DNA of 64,000 bases, taken from the NCBI GenBank assembly GCA_034509735.1, contig JACGWO010000012.1, positions 9,918,367-9,982,366 of the forward strand. The letters run 5' to 3'. This DNA is from Sesamum alatum. Taxonomy: Eukaryota; Streptophyta; Magnoliopsida; Lamiales; Pedaliaceae. The position numbers and the translations under genes are program-made. The notes beneath the pieces are model-generated. The model did not search any database. It saw only the letters and a program-made list of their open reading frames with translations, and was not told where the DNA came from. Positions 22,361-34,544 of the stretch are shown here, in pieces (positions within the stretch are counted from its first letter, which is position 1; every line of letters starts with the position of its first letter).

Positions 22361-23450
22361 GTGGTATCAGAGCCTGGTTCGGTGTATAAGCCTAGGTTTT
22401 ATGTGCGTTTTATGCATGAAAACGTGATTTGGCATGTTTTAATTAATTCTTGATTTTATTATTATTTAAAGCATGTCGTTTTTCTTGCTTTTAATTCGTA
22501 TGATTTTTGGTATTGTTGGATTTTCTGTTTTTCTTGGGAAACGGGGGCAAGAAACGAACAAAACAGAAAAAAACGCAGCACGCGGCCTGCCGGAGGCTGG
22601 CCACGCGCGGCCGTGCCCACAGGCGAGGCAGACGCGCGCAGGCAGAGGAGCCTGCGCACGGCCGCCTGCGCCAGGCGCACATGGCTGCGCGCAATCAGCC
22701 TACCGGATGAAGGCTGGCCGGGCGCACGCGCAAACCGGAAGGGAAGCCCGCGCGCGCGCGCCAGGCCAGCGTGCCCGAGCGCCCGCACGGGGGCGGCACC
22801 TCCAAGCCCGCGCACAGACGATAGTGTCTGCGCAGGGCAGCCGCACGACTGACGGCCGGCAGGCTAGCACGCGTGGCAAGGGAGCCTGCTGCCCTGCGCG
22901 CGCTGGCTGGCTGCTGCCGGTGGCAGCGGCCGGCCTCCGTTCTTAGGGTTTTTTCCCTATTTTTCAGTTTTAATTTTAATTAATTAATTCTGAAAAATCG
23001 TCTTTGTTTAATTTTTGCCTATTTTCTAAGACATTATTTTGGTAGGTTGAATTATATTGGATTTGGAATCCCGGGGATAATTTACCTAGAAATAATGAGG
23101 AAGGGTCTTCCTAAAACGGGAAAAATATTATTACCAACGGTTGTACCATATTTTTTCGTACGTTACGCATTTATTTTATCTTGGATAATTGTGATTGGTA
23201 ATCATGTGATGTTAGCATGTATTTTTTGTGATTGGATCATATGATTATATGCGTTGGATGGAAATTGATGATCACGAGCCCTAGACCGAATGTATGGTTT
23301 AATTTTCTGTTGGGCCTGCGTGCCTTTTTACTGCTTTCTCCTTCTCCCTTTCAAGTTGCCTTGGAATAATAAGGCATTCTACCTCCCTCCTTATGTACTC
23401 CCCCCGGGTTTTCGCTGGGATTTCTATTTTTTAATATGTAATGAGAGTAG
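22361..23450 (+). other. Leader of element E, piece 1
   Basis: It starts with the primer site and contains a GC-rich island (about 22560-22945) packed with CGCGCG and GGCAGGC-like motifs. The 5' strand of the long-range stem is at 23267-23281, followed by the GTTGGGCCTGCGTGCC module. It is broken at 23450 by a solo LTR in the sequence ATGAGAGTAG. ORFs through the GC island are compositional artefacts. Confidence 0.85.
22362..22373 (+). other. Primer-binding site of element E (tRNA-iMet)
   Basis: TGGTATCAGAGC, one base after the LTR end. Confidence 0.95.
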
Positions 23451-25438
23451 TGTTAGAATAGGTGACCATGTAAGCCAATTTTGGCAGGGCTATGTAACCT
23501 GGGTCTAGACAATTTTAGGTGTTTGATAAAACATATATGAATAAAGAAGTGAAAAGTTCATATGGCAATACTTTATTTACGTTCACTTATATCTGCTTTT
23601 ACATATCTGTTCACTACGCAAACAAAGCCCACGGACTGAGAATCGATTTCGGGGATTGGGACTACGCTTGGAGGTAGGTCCATGAAATCAGTCTTACCGA
23701 ATCAGTCCGGAAATCTCCAAGTCAAGGAATCCCGAAAATGGGTACCGGGATTCCCTTTGAGACTTGCACTAAGCATCTGCTGTCGTATTTCATCGACGGG
23801 TGACGAAGGTCGTCTAAGCAGTGTTAGTGGGTCAGCATGCTAGGAAGTAGCTGACTGAGGTGACTCGGGGGAACCGTCTTACGGAGGACCTTGAGTATGG
23901 TCTCCAAGGTATGACGTATTCCCGGTTCAAACGGTACAGGTCAAGTCCTTTGACTTAAGGAACTGCTGAGTTTACCTGTGCATCAGGTCTGTATCTTAGA
24001 TATGGTGAGAGATTGCCAAAATACGCTTAAGTAGTCATAAGCCATGTCTAGTGCAGCTCGGGTGTACAGAGTGACAGTAGTTTCCAAGAAAGGATCTGTC
24101 TCCTGTCAAAAGGTATTGACAGTTAAGTCTCATGTAAGCTCTGTGTCTTGTCCCTGAAATCTGTGGCCACAGTAACTGAACAGAAGGGAAGGTTTTCTTT
24201 GCGGCGTTTAGTAAGGACGGACCGACACGTAGGTCCAAAATGGGTACCTACATTTTTCCGTGCCCTAGACTCTAAGTGATGAGACCGAAGACAGAAGGAC
24301 AAGTGTACTGTTAGGGCCTAAATGTTCATCCCCGATTATTTCACCTAGTCTCTAGTGCCATGGACTGTTGCTAGATGGCCACCCATGGTAACGGGCGGAT
24401 TCTAGGAATCCGAGCAAGTCTAGCTGAAAGGTGAACCTAAAGAGTCACACACTATCCACACACACTTAAGTATTTAATTTGGAATTAAATATTGGAGTAA
24501 AGGAATGATTAAATTAGATTTAATCGGGTCCTATATTTTCTTGGAGAAATTAATTCCTTCTATTTGATAAAGGGAATTAAATTAATAAATTGGATTTATT
24601 AAGGGAATTGATTTAATGGGCCTAGAATAAATATTAATATTTATTTATTATATTTATTTGGCCTTTTGGAATATTTAATGGAATTTAGATATTCTATTAA
24701 ATTAAAATCAACGGTTGAGATGGAGAGGGGAGATGGAAGGCTAAGATTGGATTGACTAGGTCAAACACTAGTTTGACTAGGACTTTGACTAGGTCAAAAT
24801 CCTAGTCAAATTAGAGTTCTTAGAGTTGGAGTTTAAAGAGGATTAAACTCCTCCTCTATATAAACCTCTAGCTTCCAACAATTGTAGGGTGATGAAATTC
24901 CAACACACACACAACACACACTCGTCTCTCTCCCTCTTACCTCTCGTCCGCCCCCTCTCTCTCTACAAGAAATATACTTTCTTGTTCTTTTGTACTTGGA
25001 ACACTAGAACATTGATGAATCAATACCGTTAATTGATAACGTGTCGTTGATTCATCCACTCCAAAATATACACTTGTTCGTTGCTAGAACGGCATACAAG
25101 ATACGTGGGTGGATCGTGTGTCACGATTTGGAGGGTCTCAAGAACGAGATCTTGGTGCAAAACTGGGAACAACGCGAGTAGCCGTTGAAGACGAAAACGA
25201 CACCGGGTAGGTCTCGGTTTACGTTTTCGCCTCCTTTTATTTTTTCAACCCTATGGCCTCCATGATTGCTTACGTGTTATTTATTCATGAGATACACCGA
25301 ACACCCAGGAAATCTCAAGGGTACACCCCTTGAGCGTGTTCTTTAATTCATTAAAGCATGCTTTATTTTTTTGTACTTTATTTTATATCGCGCTAACGCA
25401 TTCGCGCAATTTCCCGGGACGATCCACGATTTCTTTCA
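23451..25438 (+). mobile_element. Solo type III LTR with AGTAG target duplication
   Basis: This is a complete LTR (TGTTAGAATAGG to TTTCTTTCA, 1988 bp) with no primer site or coding region. AGTAG is found on both sides (23446-23450 and 25439-25443), and removing the LTR plus one copy restores the leader sequence seen in G near 40205. It is the product of LTR-LTR recombination after insertion. Confidence 0.95.
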
Positions 25439-25756
25439 AGTAGAATAGAAGTGAGGTTTTAATTTTATGTAATTGGTGGAGAAGAAGGAAGGTCTACATG
25501 GAGTGCCCAGATCGGAGGTTCCAAGGCGTTTCCATGAAGAGAAGAAAGAGAAAAGAGACCAAGGCCAATCAGAATGATGATTGGGTTACTATTAATGTAA
25601 TAGTGTAGGACCAACCCTAGATTGACCATAGATCCACTGCAGGCTCAGTGGGTCGCATAGGATACGGGCTCGTGATCATCCAACAGGGGCGTGCTAGGCT
25701 TTAAATGGGTATGTGGTTATTATGATGGATGAGTGGTGTTTTATTTGTCATATAAC
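25439..25756 (+). other. Leader of element E, piece 2
   Basis: This leader segment carries the CCACTG/CAGTGG hairpin (near 25634) and the 3' strand of the long-range stem (25666-25680). It ends in CATATAAC, where the type I solo LTR is inserted. Confidence 0.85.
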
Positions 25757-28700
25757 TGTTAGAATAGGTGACCAGAAAGCCAATAGGTTTGGCGATTTGT
25801 AACCTATCTGACAACTTGATGTAAATGTAATATTATTATATGATGAATAAGATGAGTGTTCGTCACCAATGGTACCTTCTTTGTTGCGCTCATCTTACAT
25901 TTGTTAAAACGGTGTTTAACTTATATCGCAGCAAAGCCCACAGACCATGGATAACAACTCGTGCAGTTGGGCCACGCATTGGATGGTGGTCATGAAACCA
26001 ACTGATTAAGAGTTGGGTCTGACACGTTCCAAGTCGAGGACCTCGAGACAGGGCATCGAGAGTCCTATTGAGACTTGCGTCAAGAGTCGTGTTCATTGGA
26101 TGAGTGTCGTGTTTCATCGGCGACAGGCGTGGGACGCCTACACGATCTTGATGGGTTGGTCGACTGGGGTCGAGCCGACTGGACTGACTCGCGGGGATCA
26201 TCATATGGAAGTCTTGGAGGCTTGGTCGGTATGATTGGTTTTCCCCGGTTCCGATAATACGGGAGTAATCCTCAGACTTGAGGAATCATGGCAGTCGCAT
26301 GCACAGGACGACTGTATCTTGGATCTGGCGAGAGGTAATCATTCTGTAAGATGATTATCATAAGCCTTGTCCAGTGCAGTCTGAATGTGTAGCGAGGACG
26401 GTGATTCCAAGAAGAGGATCCGTCCCCTGTCAGTATGTGACAGAGGTATCTTCTATGCACTCGGAGACATGTTCATGCTGTTTGAAGCTGTGGCCACAGT
26501 GGTTGGTCGAATAGGGAATGGTTTCCTGTGTCGACGCAATGAAGAATACGTGGTCTCGAGTATTAAGCATAGATGCGTAGTTAAGGATGGGAACCGACGC
26601 CCAATTCCATACCCTAGACTAAGGCCGGGAGAAGGTAAACGGAAGGATCGTACCCGTACGGAATCGGCGCCTAAATGTTCACGCCAATTCACCTAGTCTC
26701 AGTGCCATGGACCGTTGCTAGACGGCCACCCGTGGTAACGGGCCCTTGTGGGACACGGACCCAAGTCTAGCTGAGGGTGAACCTAAAGGGTCACACACAA
26801 ATCACCGAGGAGGTTGAGAGATTGACTTGAAGTCAATCTCGAAGGATAAAATAAGTAATTGGATTACTTAAGGGAAAGTCCATTGGACGGACGGGCCGAT
26901 ATTGTATCGGGCTTTCGTTTAATCGGTAATTGGATTTTCGATTAAATATGGAAAGTTGAGACGTTGAGACGTTGGATCTTTTAATTAGATTAAAAGATCA
27001 ACGGGAATAATTTAAATGAACATTAAATTGGATTTAATGTTGGATTCGTCGTAATTGGATTACGATAAAACCCGGTCCGTTAAATTATACCCGAGAGGAG
27101 AAATAATTCCTATTTTGGAATAGGAAGAAGTTGGACTTCTTCCCTTAATTTAACATGGCCGACATGCTCCCTTGGAGGAAGCGAAATCGGCCATGTTTCA
27201 TGCTAGGTGGTATGTTGACTTATCTCTTTTGGAAAGAGACAAATCTGAAAGATTATGTGGATCGTCCCGGGAAAAGCGCGAATGCGGAAGCGCGGTATAA
27301 TTAAAAATAAAACGGAATTTAAACATGCTTTTAAATTAAAACACGTTTCAAAGGGTGTGCCTTTGAAATTTCCCGGGCATTCGGTGTATCTCATGAACGT
27401 ATAACATTAAAATAAATCATGGAGGCCATAGGGTTGAAAATTAAAGAGGGAAGAAAATTTAAAACGAGACCTACCCGTTGTCGTTTTCGTCTTCAACGGC
27501 TACACGCGTTGTTCCCCGTTTTGCACCAAGATCTCGTTCTTGAGACCCTCCAAATCGTGACACACGATCCACCCACGTATCTTGCACGTCGTGCTAGCAA
27601 CGAACAAGTGTATAATTTTGGAGTGGATGAATCAATAACACATTATCAATTAATGGTATTGATTCATCAAGATTCTAATGTTCCAAGAACAAAAGAATCA
27701 AGAAAATAATTTTTCTTGAGAGAGAGAGAGGGGCGGACGAGAGAGATGGGAGAGAGAGATCCGTGTGTGTGTGTTGTAGTGTGTGTGTTGGAGATTCATC
27801 ATCATGTAAATTGTAGGATGCTAGGGGTTTTATATAGAAGAGGAGTTTAATCCTCTTTAAACTCCTCTTTTAAGAACTCTAATTTGATTAGGATTTTGAC
27901 CTAGTCAAAGTCCTAGTCAAACTAGTGTTTTGACCTAGTCAAAACGATCCTAGCCATCCATCTCTCCCATTGATCTCAACCGTTGATTTAATTTAATTTA
28001 ATGGAATATTTAAAACCTATTTAAATATTTCCAAGAGGCTAAAATAAATATAAATATTATTTAAGCCCATTAAATAAATTCCTTTGATAAATCCAATTTA
28101 TCAATTTAATTCCTTCTATCAAATAGAAAGAATTATTTCTCCAAGAAAAATAAAGGTCCCGATTAAATCTAATTTAATCATTCCTTCACTCCAATATTTA
28201 ATTCCAAATTAAATATTTAATTGTGTGTGGATAGTGTGTGACTCTTTAGGTTCACCATTCAGCTAGACTTGGTCGGATTCCTAGAATCCGTCCGTTACCA
28301 TGGGTGGCCATCTAGCAACGGTCCATGGCACTAGAGACTAGGTGAAATATTCAGGGATGAACATTTAGGCTCTAACAGTACGCTTGTCCTTCTGTCTTCG
28401 GTCTCATCACTTAGTGTCTAGGGCACGGATAACGCAGGTACCCATCTTGGACCTAAGTGTCGGTCTGTCCTCACTAAACGCCGCAAGGGAAACCTTCCCT
28501 TCTGTTCAGTCACTGTGGCCACAGTTTTAGGGACAAGACCTAGAGCATACATGAGACTCAACTGTCAAAACCTATTGACAGGAGACAGATCCTTTCTTGG
28601 AAACTACTGTCACTTTGCACACCAGGACTGCACTAGACATGGCTTATGACTACCAAAGAGAATTCTGGCAATCTCTCACCATATCTAAGATACAGTTCTG

Positions 28701-29964
28701 ATGTACAGGTAAACTCAGTAATTCCTCAAGTCAAAGGACTTGACCTGTACCGTTGGAACCGGGAATACTCGTCATACCTTGCAGACCATACTCAAGGTCC
28801 TCCGTAAGACGGTTCCCACGAGTCACCTCAGTCAGCTGCGTCCTCGCATGCTAACCCACTAACACTGCTTAGACGACCCTCGTCACCCGTCGATGAAACA
28901 CGACAGCAGGTGCTTAGTCCAAGTCTCAAATGGAATCCCGGTACCCATTTTCGGGATTCCTTGACTTGGAGATTTCCGGACTGATTCGGGAAGACTGATT
29001 TCATGGACCTACCTCCAAGCGTAGTCCCAGTCCCCGAAATCAAATCTCAGTCCGTGGGCTTTGTTTGCATAGTGAACAGATATAGAAAAGTGAACACAAA
29101 CAAAGTAATGCCAAATGAAATTCACTTCTTTATTCATTAATGATTTATCAAACACCCATAATTGTCTAGACATAGGTTACATATACCCGCCAAAAATTGG
29201 CTTACATGGTCACCTATTCTAACAAAATCAACTCCAATCAAGCTCTTCCCTTTTGGTATGATTTGATCATACCATAAATTTTGGTAGGCTTGATTGAAGA
29301 ATTGATGGTGATTGATTGGAATGAATCTAGACATCCTTGGATGAACCTAGACACTTTCCAATAATCACATTAATTATGTATATGTATTAGAATATACAAC
29401 ACTAAGCATATGTGATTCATTATTCATCTTTTTCTAGGAAAAAGAGAAGACAAAAATCCTCTCCTCTCTCTCAAACTCTCGGCCTCTCTCCCTCTCTTAC
29501 ACTTGTGTTCTTCACTTGATTTTGAATCAAGAAGAAAAATAAAGTAAGTTTAAGAGAGCACTAATTCATAGTGTTCTTCTCTTAAACCGATTCCTTCTTA
29601 AACCCGTTCTTTTCTAGCAAGAAGAACGTGTGTTTCTTCCGGTGTGGTGTGGATCACCTTTGGAGAATCCATACGTTTGGATTTCGTGAGCATTCCTGAG
29701 AAGGAACAACGCAAGTAGCCGGGAGCATACGCTAAATAATCAAAGGTAACGGTTTATTACGCTTTGATTGATTTAATATACATCTATGTCCTATGTGTTT
29801 AAATATATGTTTCTAATATTTACACATCCTACATCGAACGCCCGGTTGAGCACCCAAGGGTACACCCCTTGGGATTCGTATTTTAAATTAGATTTGATTT
29901 AATTTACACTTTTCACGCTTTCTCGCTTCCGCTCGCGCTCCCGGGCGGATCCGCTTGTCCTTCA
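25757..29964 (+). mobile_element. Solo type I LTR with ATAAC target duplication, split by another LTR
   Basis: The two parts 25757-27245 and 29225-29964 together make a full type I LTR (TGTTAGAATAGG to GTCCTTCA), flanked by ATAAC at 25752-25756 and 29965-29969. The interruption is the minus-strand solo LTR at 27246-29224. No internal region remains. Confidence 0.94.
27246..29224 (-). mobile_element. Solo type III LTR (minus strand) with AAATC target duplication
   Basis: Read on the plus strand it runs from TGAAAGATTATG to CACCTATTCTAACA, 1979 bp. AAATC lies at 27241-27245 and 29225-29229. It is inserted inside the type I solo LTR, giving a third nesting level within the E leader. Confidence 0.95.
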
Positions 29965-30644
29965 ATAACTGCCATGGGATGCAATTTATTTTCGCATTAT
30001 GGATGAATGTGTTAATATCTATTTATGATATCTCGATCATTTACTACTCTCACAGTTATTTGACCAATATCCAAATATTAGACCCTAGACAAAGTGGACA
30101 TGGACTCTAGGAGTTCGTCCATACCTTCCAATCCATGGCATAGCGAGGAAGCTTATTTAGGTCGATAGCGTGGTCTCACGAGTCGTGGCACGTCTATCGT
30201 ACTTAAAAGAAGCTGCACTATGTCATGAACGAAAAGTAGACCGTTGTTACTTGTCTCACGAGTCGTGGAGGTAGCAGTGGGTCTATGGCTCGGTTGATTG
30301 GGTCGGGTCTAATGCCCGATTAGCATGATTCGCTTGGAGTCCTCGGGATCATGTAAAAGCGTGAGGCAATAATCTTGGGAATCTCGTGGAACGAGAATGG
30401 CATGGCATACCTCCCACAGGATTCTTCCCATGCAAATCGTAAAAGCGGGGTATGGAGAAATTCGTTGTGGATCCCAAGCCCGCTAGGAAAAGGTTTCCCA
30501 AAAATAACGTTTGAGAGTACCGTATTTTCGTATAAATAGTGGGAGCATTAAATGACTAAAGACCAAGCATTTAATTATATATATCTAACCTCCGTCTTTT
30601 AAATTCTGCTGATCGCGAACTCTATTTTTAAATGTAGATTTAAA
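29965..30644 (+). other. Leader of element E, piece 3
   Basis: This is the gag-proximal leader with the twin hairpins around CACGAGTCGTG (about 30158-30195 and 30240-30275), covarying hairpin 30324-30353, hairpins TCTCG/CGAGA and GGCAT-like further on, and the TATA-like GTATAAATAGTGGGAG about 115 bp before the gag ATG. Confidence 0.85.
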
Positions 30645-31934
30645 ATGTCTAAGAACCCTTTATCAACCATTCTTGAGACCAACAAATTCAATGGAACCAA
30701 TTACAACGATTGGTTGCGCAATCTCAAGATAGTCCTGGATTACGAGAACCAAGGCGACGTCATGGACGAGCCTCTCCCTAGGACCTTACCGGAAGGATCC
30801 ACGCCAGAAGAACATATGACGTTCGAGACTTGGCATAAGGATAACCGAAAGGTCCGTAGCGTCATACTTGCTTCGATGACGAATGAGATTCAGAAGCATT
30901 ATGAAAGGCTAGACGATGTCCCTTCCATTATGGCTCGCCTTAAGGATTACTATGCAGTCCCGGACCGGCATACTAGGTATATCGTGACTAAGGCGTTCAT
31001 TGGAACTAAAATGACAGAAAGATCCTCTGTACAAGAGCACGTCGTTAAAATGCTTACCCTGGTGGAAAAGCTCGAGGACCTAAAGGCAGGCCTCGACAAT
31101 GAAACGTACATAGATGTGATCCTTCAGTCACTCCCACCCTCATTCGACCAATTTATTGTCAATTACAACATGAACACACTTGAGAAGGGCATTCATGAGT
31201 TGATCAATATGTTGGTGCAATACGAGGCAACGACCAAAAAGTCCACGCCTTCGGTATTGTTTGGAGGTACTTCAACTTCCAAAACAAAAGGCAAGGGTGT
31301 CGGACGTTGGAAAAAGAAGAAAGGGAAGGGACAAGCCGTCAAAGCAGCTACGAACACTAAGAATGTTCCCATTGCCAAAGAGGGGAAAGGCAATGGAAAG
31401 GGAAAGGTTGTCACCAAGCAACAGTCGAGGGCATATGATATATGTATCAATTGCCGTGAGAAAGGGCATTGGAAGAGGGAGTGCCCCAAACTCTTCTCGA
31501 ACCAAGGTATATTTGTGATTGAGGTCAATATGGTCACTAAATCTGCCTCTTGGGTATTAGATACCGGCTGTGGAGCTCATATTTGCAATGATTTGCAGAT
31601 GCTGAAAAGGAGCAGAAAACTTGGTAGCGGGGATATGATCCTGAAGCTTGGGAATGGCAAGGCCATCTCGGCAGAAGCAGTAGGATCCGCCACTCTAGTA
31701 GTTAGTGATCGTATTACCATAGAATTAGAGCAAGTTTATTATGTACCCAGTATGATTAAAAACATCGTTTCCATTCCATTGTTGGACAATAGTGGTTATG
31801 AGTTTAGAATCAATAAAAATTGCTTTTATTTGATGAGGTGTGGAATTGCTCATCTACTTGGTACATTGCATAACGGACTCTATATCTTGCAACAAACGAA
31901 TTTCGTCCTCAATTCACAAACAAACAAAAATTAG
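30645..31934 (+). pseudogene. gag: gag-protease of element E (429-codon open frame)
   Basis: This is the longest gag in the window. The N-terminal Copia Gag domain starts MSKNPLSTILETNKFNGTNY. A Lys/Gly-rich basic region follows at about residues 225-260, then a CCHC knuckle CINCREKGHWKREC from residue 267 and the aspartic protease with DTGCGAH at Asp306. The frame ends early at 31934 because a base is missing in the NAQHKRK-like codons that continue into pre-integrase in F and G. Gag and PR could in principle still be made; the rest of pol is broken. Confidence 0.92.
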
Positions 31935-33190
31935 ATAATAACAGGAACGCACGTCTGTGGCACGCTAGGCTAGGTCACATATCCCAAGATAGGATGAAAA
32001 GGTTGGTAGACTCAAAGAAGCTAGAGGATGGGGACTTGAGCGATCTACCAACTTGTGAGTCCTGTCTAAAAGGGAAAATGACCAAGAAGCCCTTTGTAGG
32101 ACAAAGCAGGCTTGCCACAGGTCTGTTGGACTTGGTCCATACAGACGTTTGTAGACCACTAAGGACGCAGGCCCGAGGTGGGTTCTCCTACTTCATAACC
32201 TTCACCGATGATCATTCGCGGTATGGTTATGTTTACCTGATGAGGTACAAGTCTGAAGCTCTTGAGAGGTTTAAAGAATTCAGACTTGAAGTGGAGAACC
32301 AAACCAACTGCAAAATTAAAGTCCTTCGGTTGGACCGAGGCGGTGAGTACCTTAGTACGGAGTTCCTAGATTATCTAAAAGAACATGGTATAATATCAGA
32401 ATGGACACCTCCAGGAACACCACAGTTAAATGGTGTCTCTGAAAAGGAGGAATCGAACCCTGTTGGACATGGTTCGATCCATGATGAGTTTTACCAAATT
32501 GCCCTTATCGGTTTGGGGCTATGCACTAGAAACGGCGGCCAAATTGTTGAATTTAGCGCCTACTAGTACATTGACCCAAACGCCATATGAGATATGGCAC
32601 GGCAAGCCTGTATCCTACAACTACTTGAAAGTGTGGGGTAGCCCCGCATACGTCAATAGGTTAGTGGGAGATAAGTTAGAATCTAGGTCTAGCTTATGCA
32701 GGTTCGTTGGATACCCTAAAGAAACTGTGGGTTATTACTTTTATGACCCCTTGGAACAAAAGGTCTTTGTTTCAAGAAATGTAGTATTCTTGGAGCAAGG
32801 CTTCCCGGAGGATATCCAACCTGATGAGCTGATCCTTGAGGAATCAAGTGATGGAATCCAGCCATCAGAGGAGGCCGCGGAACCCTCACTTAGAGGATTC
32901 AGGATTGACACCCGAAAGGCTGACTGACCTCGAGAAGTCCAACATGCTAGGCATGAAGGACAGCCTCAGGAACAGCCAGTCCCGGTACCTGAACCGCTGG
33001 CTCCGATACAGTCAGCGCCCACAGTCACCACTGACGTTCCCGTTCTCCGTAGGTCCACTAGAGAGTCCAGACCTCCAGTGAGATATGGCTTTCTAGGTGC
33101 GACTGATCTTTTGGATAGCGATCCTAATACGTATGGAGAAGCGATGTCTGACATCGACTCCGGGAAATGGCTTGAGGCCATGAAAGCGAA
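31935..33190 (+). pseudogene. pol: integrase and linker of element E (frameshifted)
   Basis: Pre-integrase LWHARLGHIS and CESCLKGK are followed by HTDVC, FTDDHSRYGYVYL and a DRGGEYLS block in which the usual Ser before Asp is Leu. An inserted A near 32447 shifts the frame at the SERRNRT site of the catalytic Glu; the next frame resumes with RRNRTLLDMVRSMM. A TGA at 32925-32927 and a base loss near 33186 break the linker leading to RT. Confidence 0.9.
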
Positions 33191-34160
33191 ATGGACTCCA
33201 TGAGCGAGAACCAAGTATGGAGTCTTGTAGATCCACCGAAAGGTGTTAAGCCAGTCGGCTGTAAGTGGGTCTACAAGCGCAAACTTGGCGTTGATGGGGA
33301 AGTCACAACCTTTAAGGCTAGGCTTGTAGCTATGGGATACACTCAACGACCCGGGGTCGATTTTGAGGATACCTACTTGCCAGTGGGCATGGCTAAATCC
33401 ATTCGGATTCTGCTCGCCATAGCAGCATGGTATGACTATGAGATATGGCAGGTGGACGTGAAAACGACCTTCCTCAACGGTTTTGTTGAAGAAGAGATCT
33501 ATATGGATCAGCCAGAGGGTTTCACGGTCACTGGAGAAGAACAGAAAGTCTGTCGTCTCCAGAAGTCCATCTATGGCCTCAAACAAGCCTCCCGAAGTTG
33601 GAACCTTCGCTTTGATGAAGTAATACGGGGTTATGGCTTCATCAAAAACGAATCCGACCCTTGTGTATACAAGAAGGTCAGTGGGAGCTCAATAGTGTTC
33701 CTAATGCTTTATGTGGATGACATTCTGCTCATTGGTAATGACGTTAGAATGTTAGGAAACACAAAAGCATGGTTGTCAACCCAGTTTTTCATGAAGGACT
33801 TGGGTGAAGCCTCCTACATCCTAGGCATCCAGATTGTCAGGGACAGATCTAAAAAGGATGTTAGGACTCACCCAAAACTCGTATATGGAGAAAGTCCTAA
33901 AGAGATATCGAATGGACAACTCCAAACAAGGATTCCTTCCAATGAGGCATGGGATCAAGTTATCCAAGAAACAGTCCCCACAGACTGATGAGGAACTTGA
34001 AAGGATGAAAGTCATCCCCTATGCTTCTGTCGTAGGTAGCATACAATATGCGGTCCACTGCACTAAACCTGACATTGCATACGCTTTGAGCGTGATAAGC
34101 AGATATCAGTCCTGCGCAGGAGAGGCACATTGGAATGCTATTAAGGGCATCCTTAAGTAC
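33191..34160 (+). pseudogene. pol: reverse transcriptase of element E
   Basis: RT copies element RNA into DNA. Intact blocks are GCKWVYKRKLGVDGEVTTFKA, MDVKTAFLNG-like (here VDVKTTFLNG), YGLKQASRSWN and LMLYVDDILLIGND with the catalytic YVDD. The frame is open from 33191 to about 33855, where an extra A shifts it; it resumes as RMLGLTQNSYMEKVLKRY. The RT-RNase H linker (about 33957-34000) holds the hairpin-forming segment triplicated in B and C. Confidence 0.9.
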
Positions 34161-34541
34161 CTAAGGAGGACTAAGGAAATGTTCCTAGTCTATGCCAATG
34201 GAGAACTAATTCTGGAAGGTTTTAGCGACGCTAGCTTCCAGTCTGATGACGATGATGCCAAGTCTCAATCGGGGTACGTATTCAAACTCAATGGAGAGTA
34301 GTAGCTTGGAAAAGTTCCAAGCAAGCAACCATTGCTGACTCCACCACAGAGGCTGAATACATAGAAGCTTCAGAAGCTGCTAAGGAAGCAGTTTGGATGA
34401 GAAACTACATCTAAGAGTTGGGTGTGGTGCCTAGCATCGCCGAGCCCGTTGTCATCTTCTGTGATAACAACGGAGCAATAGCGCAAGCAAAGGAACCGAG
34501 ATCTCATCACCCTTCCAAACACATTCTTAGACGCTACCATC
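34161..34541 (+). pseudogene. pol: RNase H of element E, truncated at a fusion point
   Basis: RNase H blocks [38 protein letters not shown] and [13 protein letters not shown] are present, with a stop/frameshift near 34300 and a TAA replacing a codon near 34413. The sequence stops after the HILRRYH codons. From 34541 it becomes mid-gag sequence of F, with only ATC shared at the junction, and the 3' LTR of E is absent. Confidence 0.88.
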
Positions 34542-34544
34542 AAT

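Larger units (their letters stand above)
20390..34541 (+). mobile_element. Element E: Copia element with nested solo LTRs, 3' end lost in a fusion
   Basis: Type III 5' LTR, primer site, leader in three pieces, gag, PR, INT, RT and most of RNase H are present. The element stops abruptly in RNase H at 34541, where it is joined to the gag of F. Three solo LTRs lie in its leader. With them removed the leader is about 2.08 kb, close to the 2.25 kb leader of G. The left flank AATAG (20385-20389) is a possible target copy, but its partner is not visible. Confidence 0.88.
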
